DNA of 17,629 bases from Clostridia bacterium (GTDB lineage Bacteria; Bacillota; Clostridia; Oscillospirales; CAG-272): positions 1-17,629 of the forward strand of contig JAFYMA010000009.1 in the NCBI GenBank assembly GCA_017556845.1, given 5' to 3'. A program made the translations under genes and the position numbers. Shown here in pieces: positions 1-6,140 of this stretch; within the stretch, counting starts at the first letter, position 1, and each line of letters begins with the position of its first letter. Under the pieces are notes generated by a model, which searched no databases, was not told where the DNA came from, and was given only the letters and a program-made list of their open reading frames with translations.

Positions 1-1
1 G

Positions 2-547
2 ATTGAGGAAATATCCGCTTGGCTGAACAACGACAAACTCGTCAGCAAGATGGCAGAGGATGTGATGGCTCTTTTGGATGAGGACAACGAAATGGTTCTC
101 GCTCTTGAGGCTCAGCTGAAGGAGGTTCGTGATTCAATCGACAACATTATGAAGGCTATCGAGAAGGGTGTTGTCACTCGTTCCACCAAATCCCGTTTGG
201 AAGAGCTTGAGGCAGAGGAAGAAAAAATCACTTTGAGTATCAAGCTGGAGGAAGCCAAGAGGCCGAAAATCACGAAGGAGTTTATTATCTTCACCCTTAA
301 CAAATTCCGCAACCTCGATTTGCGATTTGAGAAAAATAAGGAGCGTTTGATTGACGGACTCGTCAAGGCTATATTCATTTACGATGATTACATCAAGCTG
401 ATTCTTACCTTTGACGATAAGCCAATCAACATTCCCACATCCGATGAAATTGAAAATATGGCTAATAGTTCGGACATTCAATCGAACGTTTCACCATCAA
501 AAACAGGAACTCCAAAAGGGGTTCCTGTTTTAGATTTTGCCATATGA
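2..547 (+). CDS. Large serine recombinase, C-terminal part (5' end outside window)
   Basis: The reading frame is open from base 2 without a stop, so this is the last ~181 residues of a longer protein; the first ATG at base 50 is internal. The visible part has no catalytic domain. It is a long charged helical segment (heptad-like LEAQLKEVRDSIDNIMKAI, then LEELEAEEEKITLSIKLEEA) followed by a compact tail. This is the usual C-terminal coiled coil of large serine recombinases of the resolvase/invertase superfamily, which integrate and excise mobile elements and use the coiled coil to control the direction of recombination. Such genes usually lie at one end of the element they move, so an element boundary probably lies just downstream and the element body upstream, outside the window. 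The last codons are unusual in also encoding a perfect hairpin (500-531). The family call rests on the C-terminus alone. Confidence 0.75.
   Translation: MEEISAWLNNDKLVSKMAEDVMALLDEDNEMVLALEAQLKEVRDSIDNIMKAIEKGVVTRSTKSRLEELEAEEEKITLSIKLEEAKRPKITKEFIIFTLNKFRNLDLRFEKNKERLIDGLVKAIFIYDDYIKLILTFDDKPINIPTSDEIENMANSSDIQSNVSPSKTGTPKGVPVLDFAI
500..531 (+). terminator. Terminator-like hairpin inside the recombinase 3' end
   Basis: AAAACAGGAAC (500-510) pairs perfectly with GTTCCTGTTTT (521-531). The stem is extended inward by three pairs (one G-T) to an AAAA loop, and T-rich DNA (TAGATTTT) follows. It resembles an intrinsic terminator but lies within the last codons of the recombinase, ending 16 bases before the stop codon ends. 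Its A-rich 5' flank means it could also terminate on the minus strand. Confidence 0.55.
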
Positions 548-558
548 TGAAGAGAACT

Positions 559-597
559 CCTCAAGGCAAATTCGCAGAATTTGCGTGATGTGTGAGG
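559..597. repeat. Imperfect palindrome after recombinase; possible attachment site
   Basis: GCAAATTC (566-573) and GAATTTGC (577-584) form a perfect inverted repeat around GCA. An outer pair, CCTCA (559-563) with TGAGG (593-597), encloses it. Large serine recombinases act on short imperfect palindromes that, in integrated elements, sit next to the recombinase gene, so this is a candidate attachment site. It could instead be an ordinary hairpin. The partner site would be outside the window. Confidence 0.3.
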
Positions 598-630
598 AAA
601 AATATCCACGGCGAATGAGTTTATAAAACC

Positions 631-666
631 ACCGCCGAGAGCGACCAAACGGTTACTTTCGGCGGT
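631..666 (-). terminator. Terminator of the sigma-factor gene (repeat copy 1)
   Basis: An 11-bp stem (631-641 with 656-666, one G-T pair) carries a small inner stem ACC/GGT. Read on the minus strand it lies 8 bases after the sigma-factor stop codon and is followed by GGTTTTAT, so it should terminate that gene. Almost the same sequence occurs inverted at 2416-2451. Confidence 0.75.
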
Positions 667-673
667 ATTTGTT

Positions 674-2299
674 TTACTTTTCTACACTCATCCAGCAGCC
701 TTCTGCGCCGATTCCGTTTTCTGCGGGTGTCAATACGCCTTTTTCTATAAGGTGTTCTACAACTGCGTCGAGAATAGGCAAATTTGCAAGGCTGTTTGCA
801 AATCTCCACTCTCCGATGAGATGAGAGGGAACGGCGCTTTTAATAAGTGAAGCTATCTTTTTTGCAACGATTTCAGCGTCAGCATCAAAATATCCGTTTT
901 CTAATCCGCGGCTGATATCAAACAGTCTTTCTCTGTCGGAAAGAGAATTTACGAGTATCTTTGTGTATAGCATATCGCCGTTACGGTACAAATATCCGCA
1001 TTCAACGGCTTTGGCACAATGCTCCTTTTCTTCTTCGGAAAGCGAACGAATATCAAGCCCGTTTATTGAACGGAGTGCAAGCTGAAGAAGCGGATCTGTT
1101 GATATGTTGTGACCGCAGGAAAAATGCTTTTGAACGCGTGTGATATAGATATTGTCAACACGTACGTCGGAAAATCCGCAGATATTCCTCGCTCCTATAC
1201 CGTCCCAGCCGTTTCCGTAATATTTACCGTTATCAACGTACCCGAAGACACTGAACGGACGGTCTGTTGCGGTAATATTTGAAAAATGATCCTTCTGCAA
1301 GCTGTCTTTGACGCATTTTGCAAACGAGTCGGCTATGCTTGATATCTGTTGCCATAAGATCAGATTAAGATCGACTTTTTTATTAAGATACGGAAAGGCA
1401 AGATATTCAGATCTTTTATCCTCAATGTAGCTTGATATAGTATCGCATATTTTGGGTAACTGCTCTGTATAAATTGCATTTGCCTTTTCAAATACGTCCT
1501 TATCAAGCAGAATGAAATTAAGAGCATACTTGCCGTTATCCGATCTGCGCAGAAGTCCGTACTTTCCGTTTTCGCCATTACAGAGTATTTCAAGCTCTTC
1601 TTCAACGTAAAGCGTAGGAACGTTCAGCTCCTCGGCGATTTCCGATGCACTCATCGGCTTTTTATGGCAAAGCCAAACTATGTGGTTTGAAAACATCCTT
1701 GTGCATACGTTTCTCGGGTCGCCCCATTCGGGATTTCCCGTTCCCCAGATCGCAAAATCAATTTTATCAAGAGCTATGGGCCTGTTATTAGTTTCTGCCA
1801 TTTCTTCTACCTCATTTTTAATTTTCTTTCTTGCTGAAAAAAGTCTTTGACGTATTGCTCCCTCACTCGTTTTATGGCTCTTTGCTATTTCTGATACAGA
1901 AAGACCGTCTATATAGAACATTATCATTACTTCACGGTATGCTTTTGTCAAAAAGGCTATCCTGCGGTATATGGCGTTTACACGCTCTTCGGTATCATCG
2001 GAATCTGTTTCTTCCGCTAATTTTAAAAGCAGCTCTTCGGAATTTCCTTCATATACAGCTTCCGTGTGCTTTCTGCGGTTATTTGAAAAATCAGCGTACA
2101 CGTTACGCGCCACCTTCCATATAAACGGATACGCCTGTTCTATCTGTCCGTCGCCGTTGGCTGCCTTGACGATAGCGTAAACAATATCCGAGCATAGTTC
2201 CTCCGCCTCATAGCTGTCGTTTGTTCTTGCATAGCAAAATCCAAACAGCTTATCAAGTAAGTCGTTATCAAAAAAATTCAGCAATTCTTGTTTTTTCAT
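674..2299 (-). CDS. ECF-type RNA polymerase sigma factor with long C-terminal extension
   Basis: Predicted to direct RNA polymerase to a specific promoter set. From the chosen ATG the protein has 541 residues. Residues ~10-80 look like sigma region 2 (EAEELCSDIVYAIVK, then YPFIWKVARNVYADF). Residues ~108-162 are region 4 with a clear helix-turn-helix (SVSEIAKSHKTSEGAIR). A normal ECF sigma ends near residue 170, but this one continues for ~370-380 residues. The extension starts with a probable winged-helix segment (~205-262, SASEIAEELNVPTLYVEEE) followed by a region I do not recognise. The ATG at 2299 is chosen because GGAG lies 6 bases upstream; an upstream GTG at 2332 has no such site. No membrane segment and no adjacent anti-sigma gene are visible, so the extension itself may sense the signal (inference). 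It is a single-gene unit with its own promoter and terminator, flanked by inverted hairpin repeats. The sigma call is secure; its targets are unknown. Confidence 0.85.
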   Translation of the reverse strand: MKKQELLNFFDNDLLDKLFGFCYARTNDSYEAEELCSDIVYAIVKAANGDGQIEQAYPFIWKVARNVYADFSNNRRKHTEAVYEGNSEELLLKLAEETDSDDTEERVNAIYRRIAFLTKAYREVMIMFYIDGLSVSEIAKSHKTSEGAIRQRLFSARKKIKNEVEEMAETNNRPIALDKIDFAIWGTGNPEWGDPRNVCTRMFSNHIVWLCHKKPMSASEIAEELNVPTLYVEEELEILCNGENGKYGLLRRSDNGKYALNFILLDKDVFEKANAIYTEQLPKICDTISSYIEDKRSEYLAFPYLNKKVDLNLILWQQISSIADSFAKCVKDSLQKDHFSNITATDRPFSVFGYVDNGKYYGNGWDGIGARNICGFSDVRVDNIYITRVQKHFSCGHNISTDPLLQLALRSINGLDIRSLSEEEKEHCAKAVECGYLYRNGDMLYTKILVNSLSDRERLFDISRGLENGYFDADAEIVAKKIASLIKSAVPSHLIGEWRFANSLANLPILDAVVEHLIEKGVLTPAENGIGAEGCWMSVEK

Positions 2300-2378
2300 A
2301 TTTTTCTCCAAGCGATCGATCAATGCTTTCACTTATATAGTCAGTGAATTTCGGAAAATGTTAGGCAGACTTTGAATT

Positions 2379-2388
2379 ATTATATCAC
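2379..2388 (-). promoter_or_regulatory. Promoter (extended -10) of the sigma-factor gene
   Basis: The minus strand reads GTGATATAAT, a TATAAT -10 hexamer with the TGN extension, about 80 bases before the ATG at 2299. No convincing -35 box is seen 17 bases upstream, as is common for extended -10 promoters. The same ten bases occur in two other promoters here (6089-6098 and 10173-10182). Confidence 0.5.
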
Positions 2389-2415
2389 AAAAAATATGTA
2401 TCAGTCTATAAAAAT

Positions 2416-2451
2416 ACCGCCGAGAGTAACCGTATAGTCGCTCTCGGCGGT
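2416..2451 (-). terminator. Terminator of the T-box operon (repeat copy 2)
   Basis: An 11-bp perfect stem, ACCGCCGAGAG (2416-2426) with CTCTCGGCGGT (2441-2451). On the minus strand it follows the amidohydrolase stop codon by 28 bases and is followed by ATTTTTAT. On the plus strand it is followed by GGTTTTATT, so it may act in both directions. It is nearly identical to the reverse complement of the hairpin at 631-666. Confidence 0.75.
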
Positions 2452-2479
2452 GGTTTTATTAAGATTTCTTGTCAGAGGA

Positions 2480-3289
2480 TCATTTTATTCCGAGAAATTG
2501 TGCGGCGTTGTTATAAAGTATATCCTCCCGCTGCTTTTCGGTAAGACGTATTTTAAAGAAGAGCTCCAATTCGTCTTTAGGACACATAACGGGGTAGTCC
2601 GTGCCGAACATTACCTTTTCAGAGCCGAATTTGCTTATAAGATATTCTGCCTTTTCGCTTGTCATTGCCCAAAGTGCAGACGATGTATCGTACCACACGT
2701 TTTCGTGACCGCTGAGATACTGCACACCGTCCTCAGAGGTCATATATCCGCCCAAATGTGCGGCAATCACCTGCAATTTCGGAAAATCGTCAAGTATCTT
2801 GCGAAGCTTCCTTGGCTGAGAAAACTGATATTGAGGGCGGTTATCACCTATGTGAAAATATACGGGAAATCTTCCCTGTGCCTCTTCGTAAAGAGGATAG
2901 AGCTTTTTATCGTCAACGTCTATTCCCTGAATGTCGGGGTGTATTTTTATACCCTTTAATCCCAAGGACAGAGCGTAGTCGATCTCCTTTTTCATATCCT
3001 CGCAATCCTGGTGAAGTCCTCCGAAGCCGACGGCTTTGAATCCGTCGTTTACCGCCGTTTGCGCAGTTTTTGATAAAAATTCATTAACGCGGGGAACCTG
3101 ATGGGGATTAGTGGCAACAGAAAACACGAGAAAGCCCGATATTCCGTACTGCTTGTCATTATCGGTCATATCGCCGTACGTTCCTTTGCCCTGAGGAACA
3201 AAATCATAGAATTTTCCGAGATTCACTACTGCCTTTTCAGATATTGCATCGGGGTATATATGCGTGTGAATATCAAATATCTTATACAA
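2480..3289 (-). CDS. Amidohydrolase-family metal-dependent hydrolase
   Basis: A cytoplasmic TIM-barrel hydrolase or decarboxylase of the amidohydrolase-2 type, 269 residues, a normal length. Likely metal ligands and catalytic residues are all present: H8 and H10 (DIHTH), H117 (GIKIHPD), H146 (YFHIGD), H178 (AAHLGG) and D231 (FGTDYP). The substrate cannot be read from the sequence. The start is TTG: GGAGGG (3295-3300) lies 5 bases upstream, and the next methionine (residue 41) would remove the essential HxH motif. Translation is probably coupled to the upstream isomerase-like gene, because the Shine-Dalgarno site begins one base after that gene's stop codon. It is the last gene of the T-box operon, so its expression should respond to the same tRNA signal as the acyl-CoA ligase. 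Its role beside a ligase is unclear. Confidence 0.85.
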   Translation of the reverse strand: MYKIFDIHTHIYPDAISEKAVVNLGKFYDFVPQGKGTYGDMTDNDKQYGISGFLVFSVATNPHQVPRVNEFLSKTAQTAVNDGFKAVGFGGLHQDCEDMKKEIDYALSLGLKGIKIHPDIQGIDVDDKKLYPLYEEAQGRFPVYFHIGDNRPQYQFSQPRKLRKILDDFPKLQVIAAHLGGYMTSEDGVQYLSGHENVWYDTSSALWAMTSEKAEYLISKFGSEKVMFGTDYPVMCPKDELELFFKIRLTEKQREDILYNNAAQFLGIK

Positions 3290-3294
3290 TTTTA

Positions 3295-3300
3295 CCCTCC
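3295..3300 (-). promoter_or_regulatory. Ribosome-binding site deciding a TTG start
   Basis: GGAGGG on the minus strand lies 5 bases before TTG (3289-3287) and directly after the TGA (3304-3302) of the upstream gene. It fixes the amidohydrolase start at a non-ATG codon and suggests translational coupling. Confidence 0.8.
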
Positions 3301-3301
3301 G

Positions 3302-4102
3302 TCATATACTGCGCATATATGATGCGTAGGTGTGGAATGCAATTCCGGAGCCCTCAAGCTCGGGAACCCATCTTTTTACCCATTCGTAAGAGAAGTATCC
3401 GTCGTATCCCATATCGTTAAGACGGTTTACAGCATCCTTTATAGGCAGATCGCCGTAGCCTGTAAGCATATATTTTATCTTTCCGTCAGCCTTTACGGAG
3501 TCCTTGACGTGAACATGCTTTATATATTTTCCTATATTACGCAGTGTAAACTCGGGCGTTTCGTCAAAGTATCTTACCGTGTGGTTGATGTCCCAAAGAA
3601 CACCGCAGTTTTTGCTTTTTATCAACTGCATAAACTGTGACATCTTAAGAGACGATGCAAGAATACCGTTCGTTTCGATAAGCGGTGTAACGCCCATAGG
3701 CTCTATCATTTCGCAAATTTTATCGTATTCTGCGGCAAGGTCCTCTATATCGCATTCTGTAAGCGGGCCGGGAGTGTTTTCGCCCATTATACGAACGTAC
3801 TTTACGCCTAATTTCTGAGCAAGCTGAGCGTAAGCGAGTATTTCAAATTCCGCCAGAGGTATCTGTGACGGATCTGACATATATGCTCCCGACGTAAGTA
3901 TCGGAATACAAAGATTTGATCCTGTAAGCTCGTTTTTCGTTTTTTCGATATTGCTATCGCTGAATATTTTTATTCTCGGCGGAAACATTTCACGCATTAT
4001 ACCGCGAATTTCTATGCCGTCAAAGCCAAGATCGCGTGCTACTGCAAGTATTTCAGCCCATGTCCATTCAGGGCAGCCCAACGTTGAAAAGCTTAGTTTC
4101 AT
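3302..4102 (-). CDS. Sugar phosphate isomerase/epimerase-like TIM-barrel protein
   Basis: Member of the xylose-isomerase-like TIM-barrel superfamily (AP endonuclease family 2 fold), 266 residues. Members isomerise or epimerise sugars and related hydroxy-acids using a bound divalent metal. The start MKLSFSTLGCPEWTW and the segment DLGFDGIEIRG are typical of the family. Probable metal-site residues are E143 (LIETNG), D171 and H174 (LWDINHT), H196/H198 (KHVHVKD) and E240 (FSYEW). The chosen ATG at 4102 has AAAGGA upstream (9-base spacing) and begins the conserved fold. A longer frame to 4177 would overlap the upstream gene. The gene is 16 bases after the acyl-CoA ligase and 12 bases before the amidohydrolase, so all three are one operon. 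The true substrate is unknown; annotation in this family is rarely specific. Confidence 0.85.
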   Translation of the reverse strand: MKLSFSTLGCPEWTWAEILAVARDLGFDGIEIRGIMREMFPPRIKIFSDSNIEKTKNELTGSNLCIPILTSGAYMSDPSQIPLAEFEILAYAQLAQKLGVKYVRIMGENTPGPLTECDIEDLAAEYDKICEMIEPMGVTPLIETNGILASSLKMSQFMQLIKSKNCGVLWDINHTVRYFDETPEFTLRNIGKYIKHVHVKDSVKADGKIKYMLTGYGDLPIKDAVNRLNDMGYDGYFSYEWVKRWVPELEGSGIAFHTYASYMRSI

Positions 4103-4118
4103 ATTTTCAGATCCTTTC

Positions 4119-5786
4119 TTATGCGGTTTCAACCGATGCTGCATCGTGAAGATCAAGCATATCGACAGCCATTTCACGAAGCTTGTATTTTTGTATCTTT
4201 CCGCTTGCCGTCATGGGCAATTCGTCTATTATCAATACGTATTTCGGCACCTTGTGGCGCGCCATATTCGCCTTTACGTAATCCTTGATCTCGTCGGGAG
4301 TTATTTCCATACCGTCCTTTGCGACTACGAATGCGCATATCTCCTCACCGTACTGTACGCTCGGCGCACCGACTACCTGAACGTCCTTTACCTTTTCGTA
4401 GGTGTATATAAAGTCCTCGATCTCTTTGGGGTAAATGTTTTCACCGCCTCTGATTATCATATCCTTTATTCTGCCCGTTATCTTGTAATATCCGTCCTCG
4501 TCAACACACGCAAGGTCACCTGTATGAAGCCAGCCGTCCTTGTCTATTGCCTGTGCTGTTGCCTCGGGCATCTTGTAATAGCCCTTCATGATATTGTAGC
4601 CTCTTGCGCAGAACTCACCGTTGATGCCGGGGCCTACCTCCTCGCCCGTTTCAGGATCAACTATCTTTGTTTCAACGCAAGGCATTGATTTTCCTACGGA
4701 ATTTACTCTGTGCTCAAGCGTTTCGTCCGTGGTCGTCATCGTGCAGGCAGGTGATGCCTCCGTCTGACCGTACGTTATAGTGATCTCACGCATACCCATT
4801 TCGTCGATAGCACGCTTCATCATTTCAATAGGGCAGGGAGAGCCTGCCATTATTCCCGTGCGGAGATTTAATTTAAAGCGCTTGAATTCGGGATGCTCCA
4901 GCATTGCAATAAACATCGTGGGAACTCCGTGAACGGCTGTGCACTGTTCCTTTTCAAGAACCTCAAGCACCGTTAAGGGCTGATAGTAATTTACGGGCAC
5001 CATCGTAGTTGCGTGAGTGATTGACGCCATTATCGCAAGCACCAGACCGAAGCAGTGGAAGAAGGGAACGGGAATACACAGCTTATCCTTTTCGGAAAAC
5101 TTCATACAGTCGCCTATTCCGAGACCGTTGTTTATAATATTGTAGTGCGTAAGCATAACGCCCTTCGGAAAGCCCGTCGTTCCCGACGTGTACTGCATAT
5201 TGATAACGTCGTGAATGTCGAGCGATGCTTTAGCTTCCTTAAGCGCTTCCTCAGAAACGCTTTCATACAGTGCGGCAAACGTATCCCAATGCCACATACC
5301 GTTATGAGCGTTTTCGTCGATCGTTATTACGTGCTTCAAAAAGGGAATACGCTGGCTGTTTATTTCCGCACCTGCCTTCATATCCTTCAATTCGGGAATG
5401 AGCTGATACATTATTTCAACGTAATTTGAGTCCTTGAAGCCGTCGCACATTACAAGCACCTTTGTGTCTGACTGCTTTAAAAGATATTCAGCCTCGTATA
5501 CCTTGTAGTTAGTGTTTACCGTTACGAGAATAGCACCGATCTTTGCCGCACCGAAAAGCGTCATAAGCCAGTGCGGATAGTTGGTTGCCCAGATAGCGAC
5601 CTTGTCGCCTTTTTTGACACCGAGTGCCATAAATGCTCTTGCTATTCTGTCACATTCCTCGTTGAATTCCTTGTACGTTCTCTGATAATCAAACTTTGCG
5701 GCGTATTTGACAGCCATCTGATCGGGATAATTCTCAGCGATATATTCGATCTGCTCACCGAGAGTGCGTTCGATAAAATTTGCCAT
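4119..5786 (-). CDS. AMP-forming acyl-CoA synthetase (carboxylate-CoA ligase)
   Basis: Activates a carboxylic acid with ATP to an acyl-adenylate, then transfers it to CoA; cytoplasmic. The 555-residue protein has the full ANL-family motif set: P-loop YTSGTTGFPKG (199-209), TYGQTE (338-343), HTGDL (421-425), the hinge GRIKDMIIRGGENIYPKEIE (438-457) and the catalytic lysine K530 in TASGK. Start at MANFIERT (5786), where GAGAGG lies 4 bases upstream; a GTG at 5813 lacks a site. First gene of a three-gene operon and directly behind a T-box riboswitch whose specifier reads CUC (Leu), so it should be induced when tRNA-Leu is uncharged. The substrate is not evident from motifs. Given the leucine signal, a branched-chain acid such as isovalerate is an attractive guess (inference). 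Medium- or long-chain fatty acids or an aromatic acid remain possible. Confidence 0.9.
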   Translation of the reverse strand: MANFIERTLGEQIEYIAENYPDQMAVKYAAKFDYQRTYKEFNEECDRIARAFMALGVKKGDKVAIWATNYPHWLMTLFGAAKIGAILVTVNTNYKVYEAEYLLKQSDTKVLVMCDGFKDSNYVEIMYQLIPELKDMKAGAEINSQRIPFLKHVITIDENAHNGMWHWDTFAALYESVSEEALKEAKASLDIHDVINMQYTSGTTGFPKGVMLTHYNIINNGLGIGDCMKFSEKDKLCIPVPFFHCFGLVLAIMASITHATTMVPVNYYQPLTVLEVLEKEQCTAVHGVPTMFIAMLEHPEFKRFKLNLRTGIMAGSPCPIEMMKRAIDEMGMREITITYGQTEASPACTMTTTDETLEHRVNSVGKSMPCVETKIVDPETGEEVGPGINGEFCARGYNIMKGYYKMPEATAQAIDKDGWLHTGDLACVDEDGYYKITGRIKDMIIRGGENIYPKEIEDFIYTYEKVKDVQVVGAPSVQYGEEICAFVVAKDGMEITPDEIKDYVKANMARHKVPKYVLIIDELPMTASGKIQKYKLREMAVDMLDLHDAASVETA

Positions 5787-5820
5787 AAGACCTCTCTTAA
5801 TAATATAATTCACTGATCCA

Positions 5821-6083
5821 AAAAAATAACCCCGACAAAGCTATTTCGGCTCTGTCGGGGCGAAGAAAAAACGAATCTCCGCGGTACCACCCGCATTTTT
5901 ATCTTCGGATACTGAAATATCCTATCCCTGTAACGGAGGAGTACCGTGCGCGCTTAGGTAATAACTTCGGCGGCAAGCTCAGAAGCGAGCTTCGATCATA
6001 CAAGCTCCGAAAGGCTCACACCATACCCTTTCTCTCTGCAGGATCCGTACGATCTACTTTTCTTCATCATAGCTTTTAATTCT
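5821..6083 (-). promoter_or_regulatory. T-box riboswitch leader, specifier CUC (leucine)
   Basis: A tRNA-sensing leader upstream of the acyl-CoA ligase. The T-box core GGGTGGTACCGCGGAG (5893-5878) is unmistakable. UGGU at 5889-5886 would pair with a tRNA ACCA end, which fits tRNA-Leu. Stem I can be traced: lower stem and kink-turn (GATGAAG with CTTCTGAGC), AGTA (6058-6055), upper helix GATCGTAC (6054-6047) with GTATGATC (6001-5994), distal AGAGAG and GGTGTGAG elements. The specifier strand reads GAA-G-CTC-G-CTTC. By the usual register (GAA, one base, codon, purine, helix) the codon is CTC at 5989-5987, Leu. A one-base shift would give GCT, Ala. Stem III is GGATA/TATCC (about 5923-5908). The leader ends in a terminator and follows a consensus promoter. 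I did not verify the competing antiterminator fold in full. Confidence 0.92.
5830..5860 (-). terminator. T-box attenuator terminator
   Basis: On the minus strand CCCCGACAGAGC (5860-5849) pairs with GCTTTGTCGGGG (5841-5830) with one G-T pair, followed by TTATTTTTT. This is the conditional terminator of the T-box leader, about 44 bases before the ligase start codon. It probably also stops readthrough from the upstream aspartate kinase operon, as no other terminator lies between. Confidence 0.88.
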
Positions 6084-6088
6084 ATGGG

Positions 6089-6117
6089 ATTATATCACGA
6101 TTTTTATGTTGTGTCAA
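6089..6117 (-). promoter_or_regulatory. Sigma-A promoter of the T-box operon
   Basis: Perfect TTGACA (6117-6112), a 17-base spacer and perfect TATAAT (6094-6089), with the TGN extension just before the -10 box. Predicted transcription start is about 6083. It lies in the short gap just after the aspartate kinase gene, so the ligase operon is independently transcribed. A strong promoter plus attenuation is the usual T-box arrangement. Confidence 0.9.
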
Positions 6118-6140
6118 TAAGACGTTTTTCAAATTTACAA

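Noticed and set aside
2300..2332. A longer sigma factor starting at GTG 2332.
   Set aside because: No ribosome-binding site there; the ATG at 2299 has GGAG at 6 bases and begins at the sigma domain.
4103..4177. A 25-residue extension of the isomerase-like protein into the ligase gene.
   Set aside because: It overlaps the ligase C-terminus by about 60 bases and the conserved fold begins at the ATG at 4102, which has its own Shine-Dalgarno site.
5787..5813. GTG start for the acyl-CoA ligase at 5813.
   Set aside because: It has no ribosome-binding site; GAGAGG precedes the ATG at 5786.
5987..5990. Alternative T-box specifier GCT (alanine), one base earlier.
   Set aside because: The spacing between the conserved GAA and the kink-turn TGAGC places CTC in the codon position followed by a purine. 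UGGU fits either tRNA, so alanine is not fully excluded.
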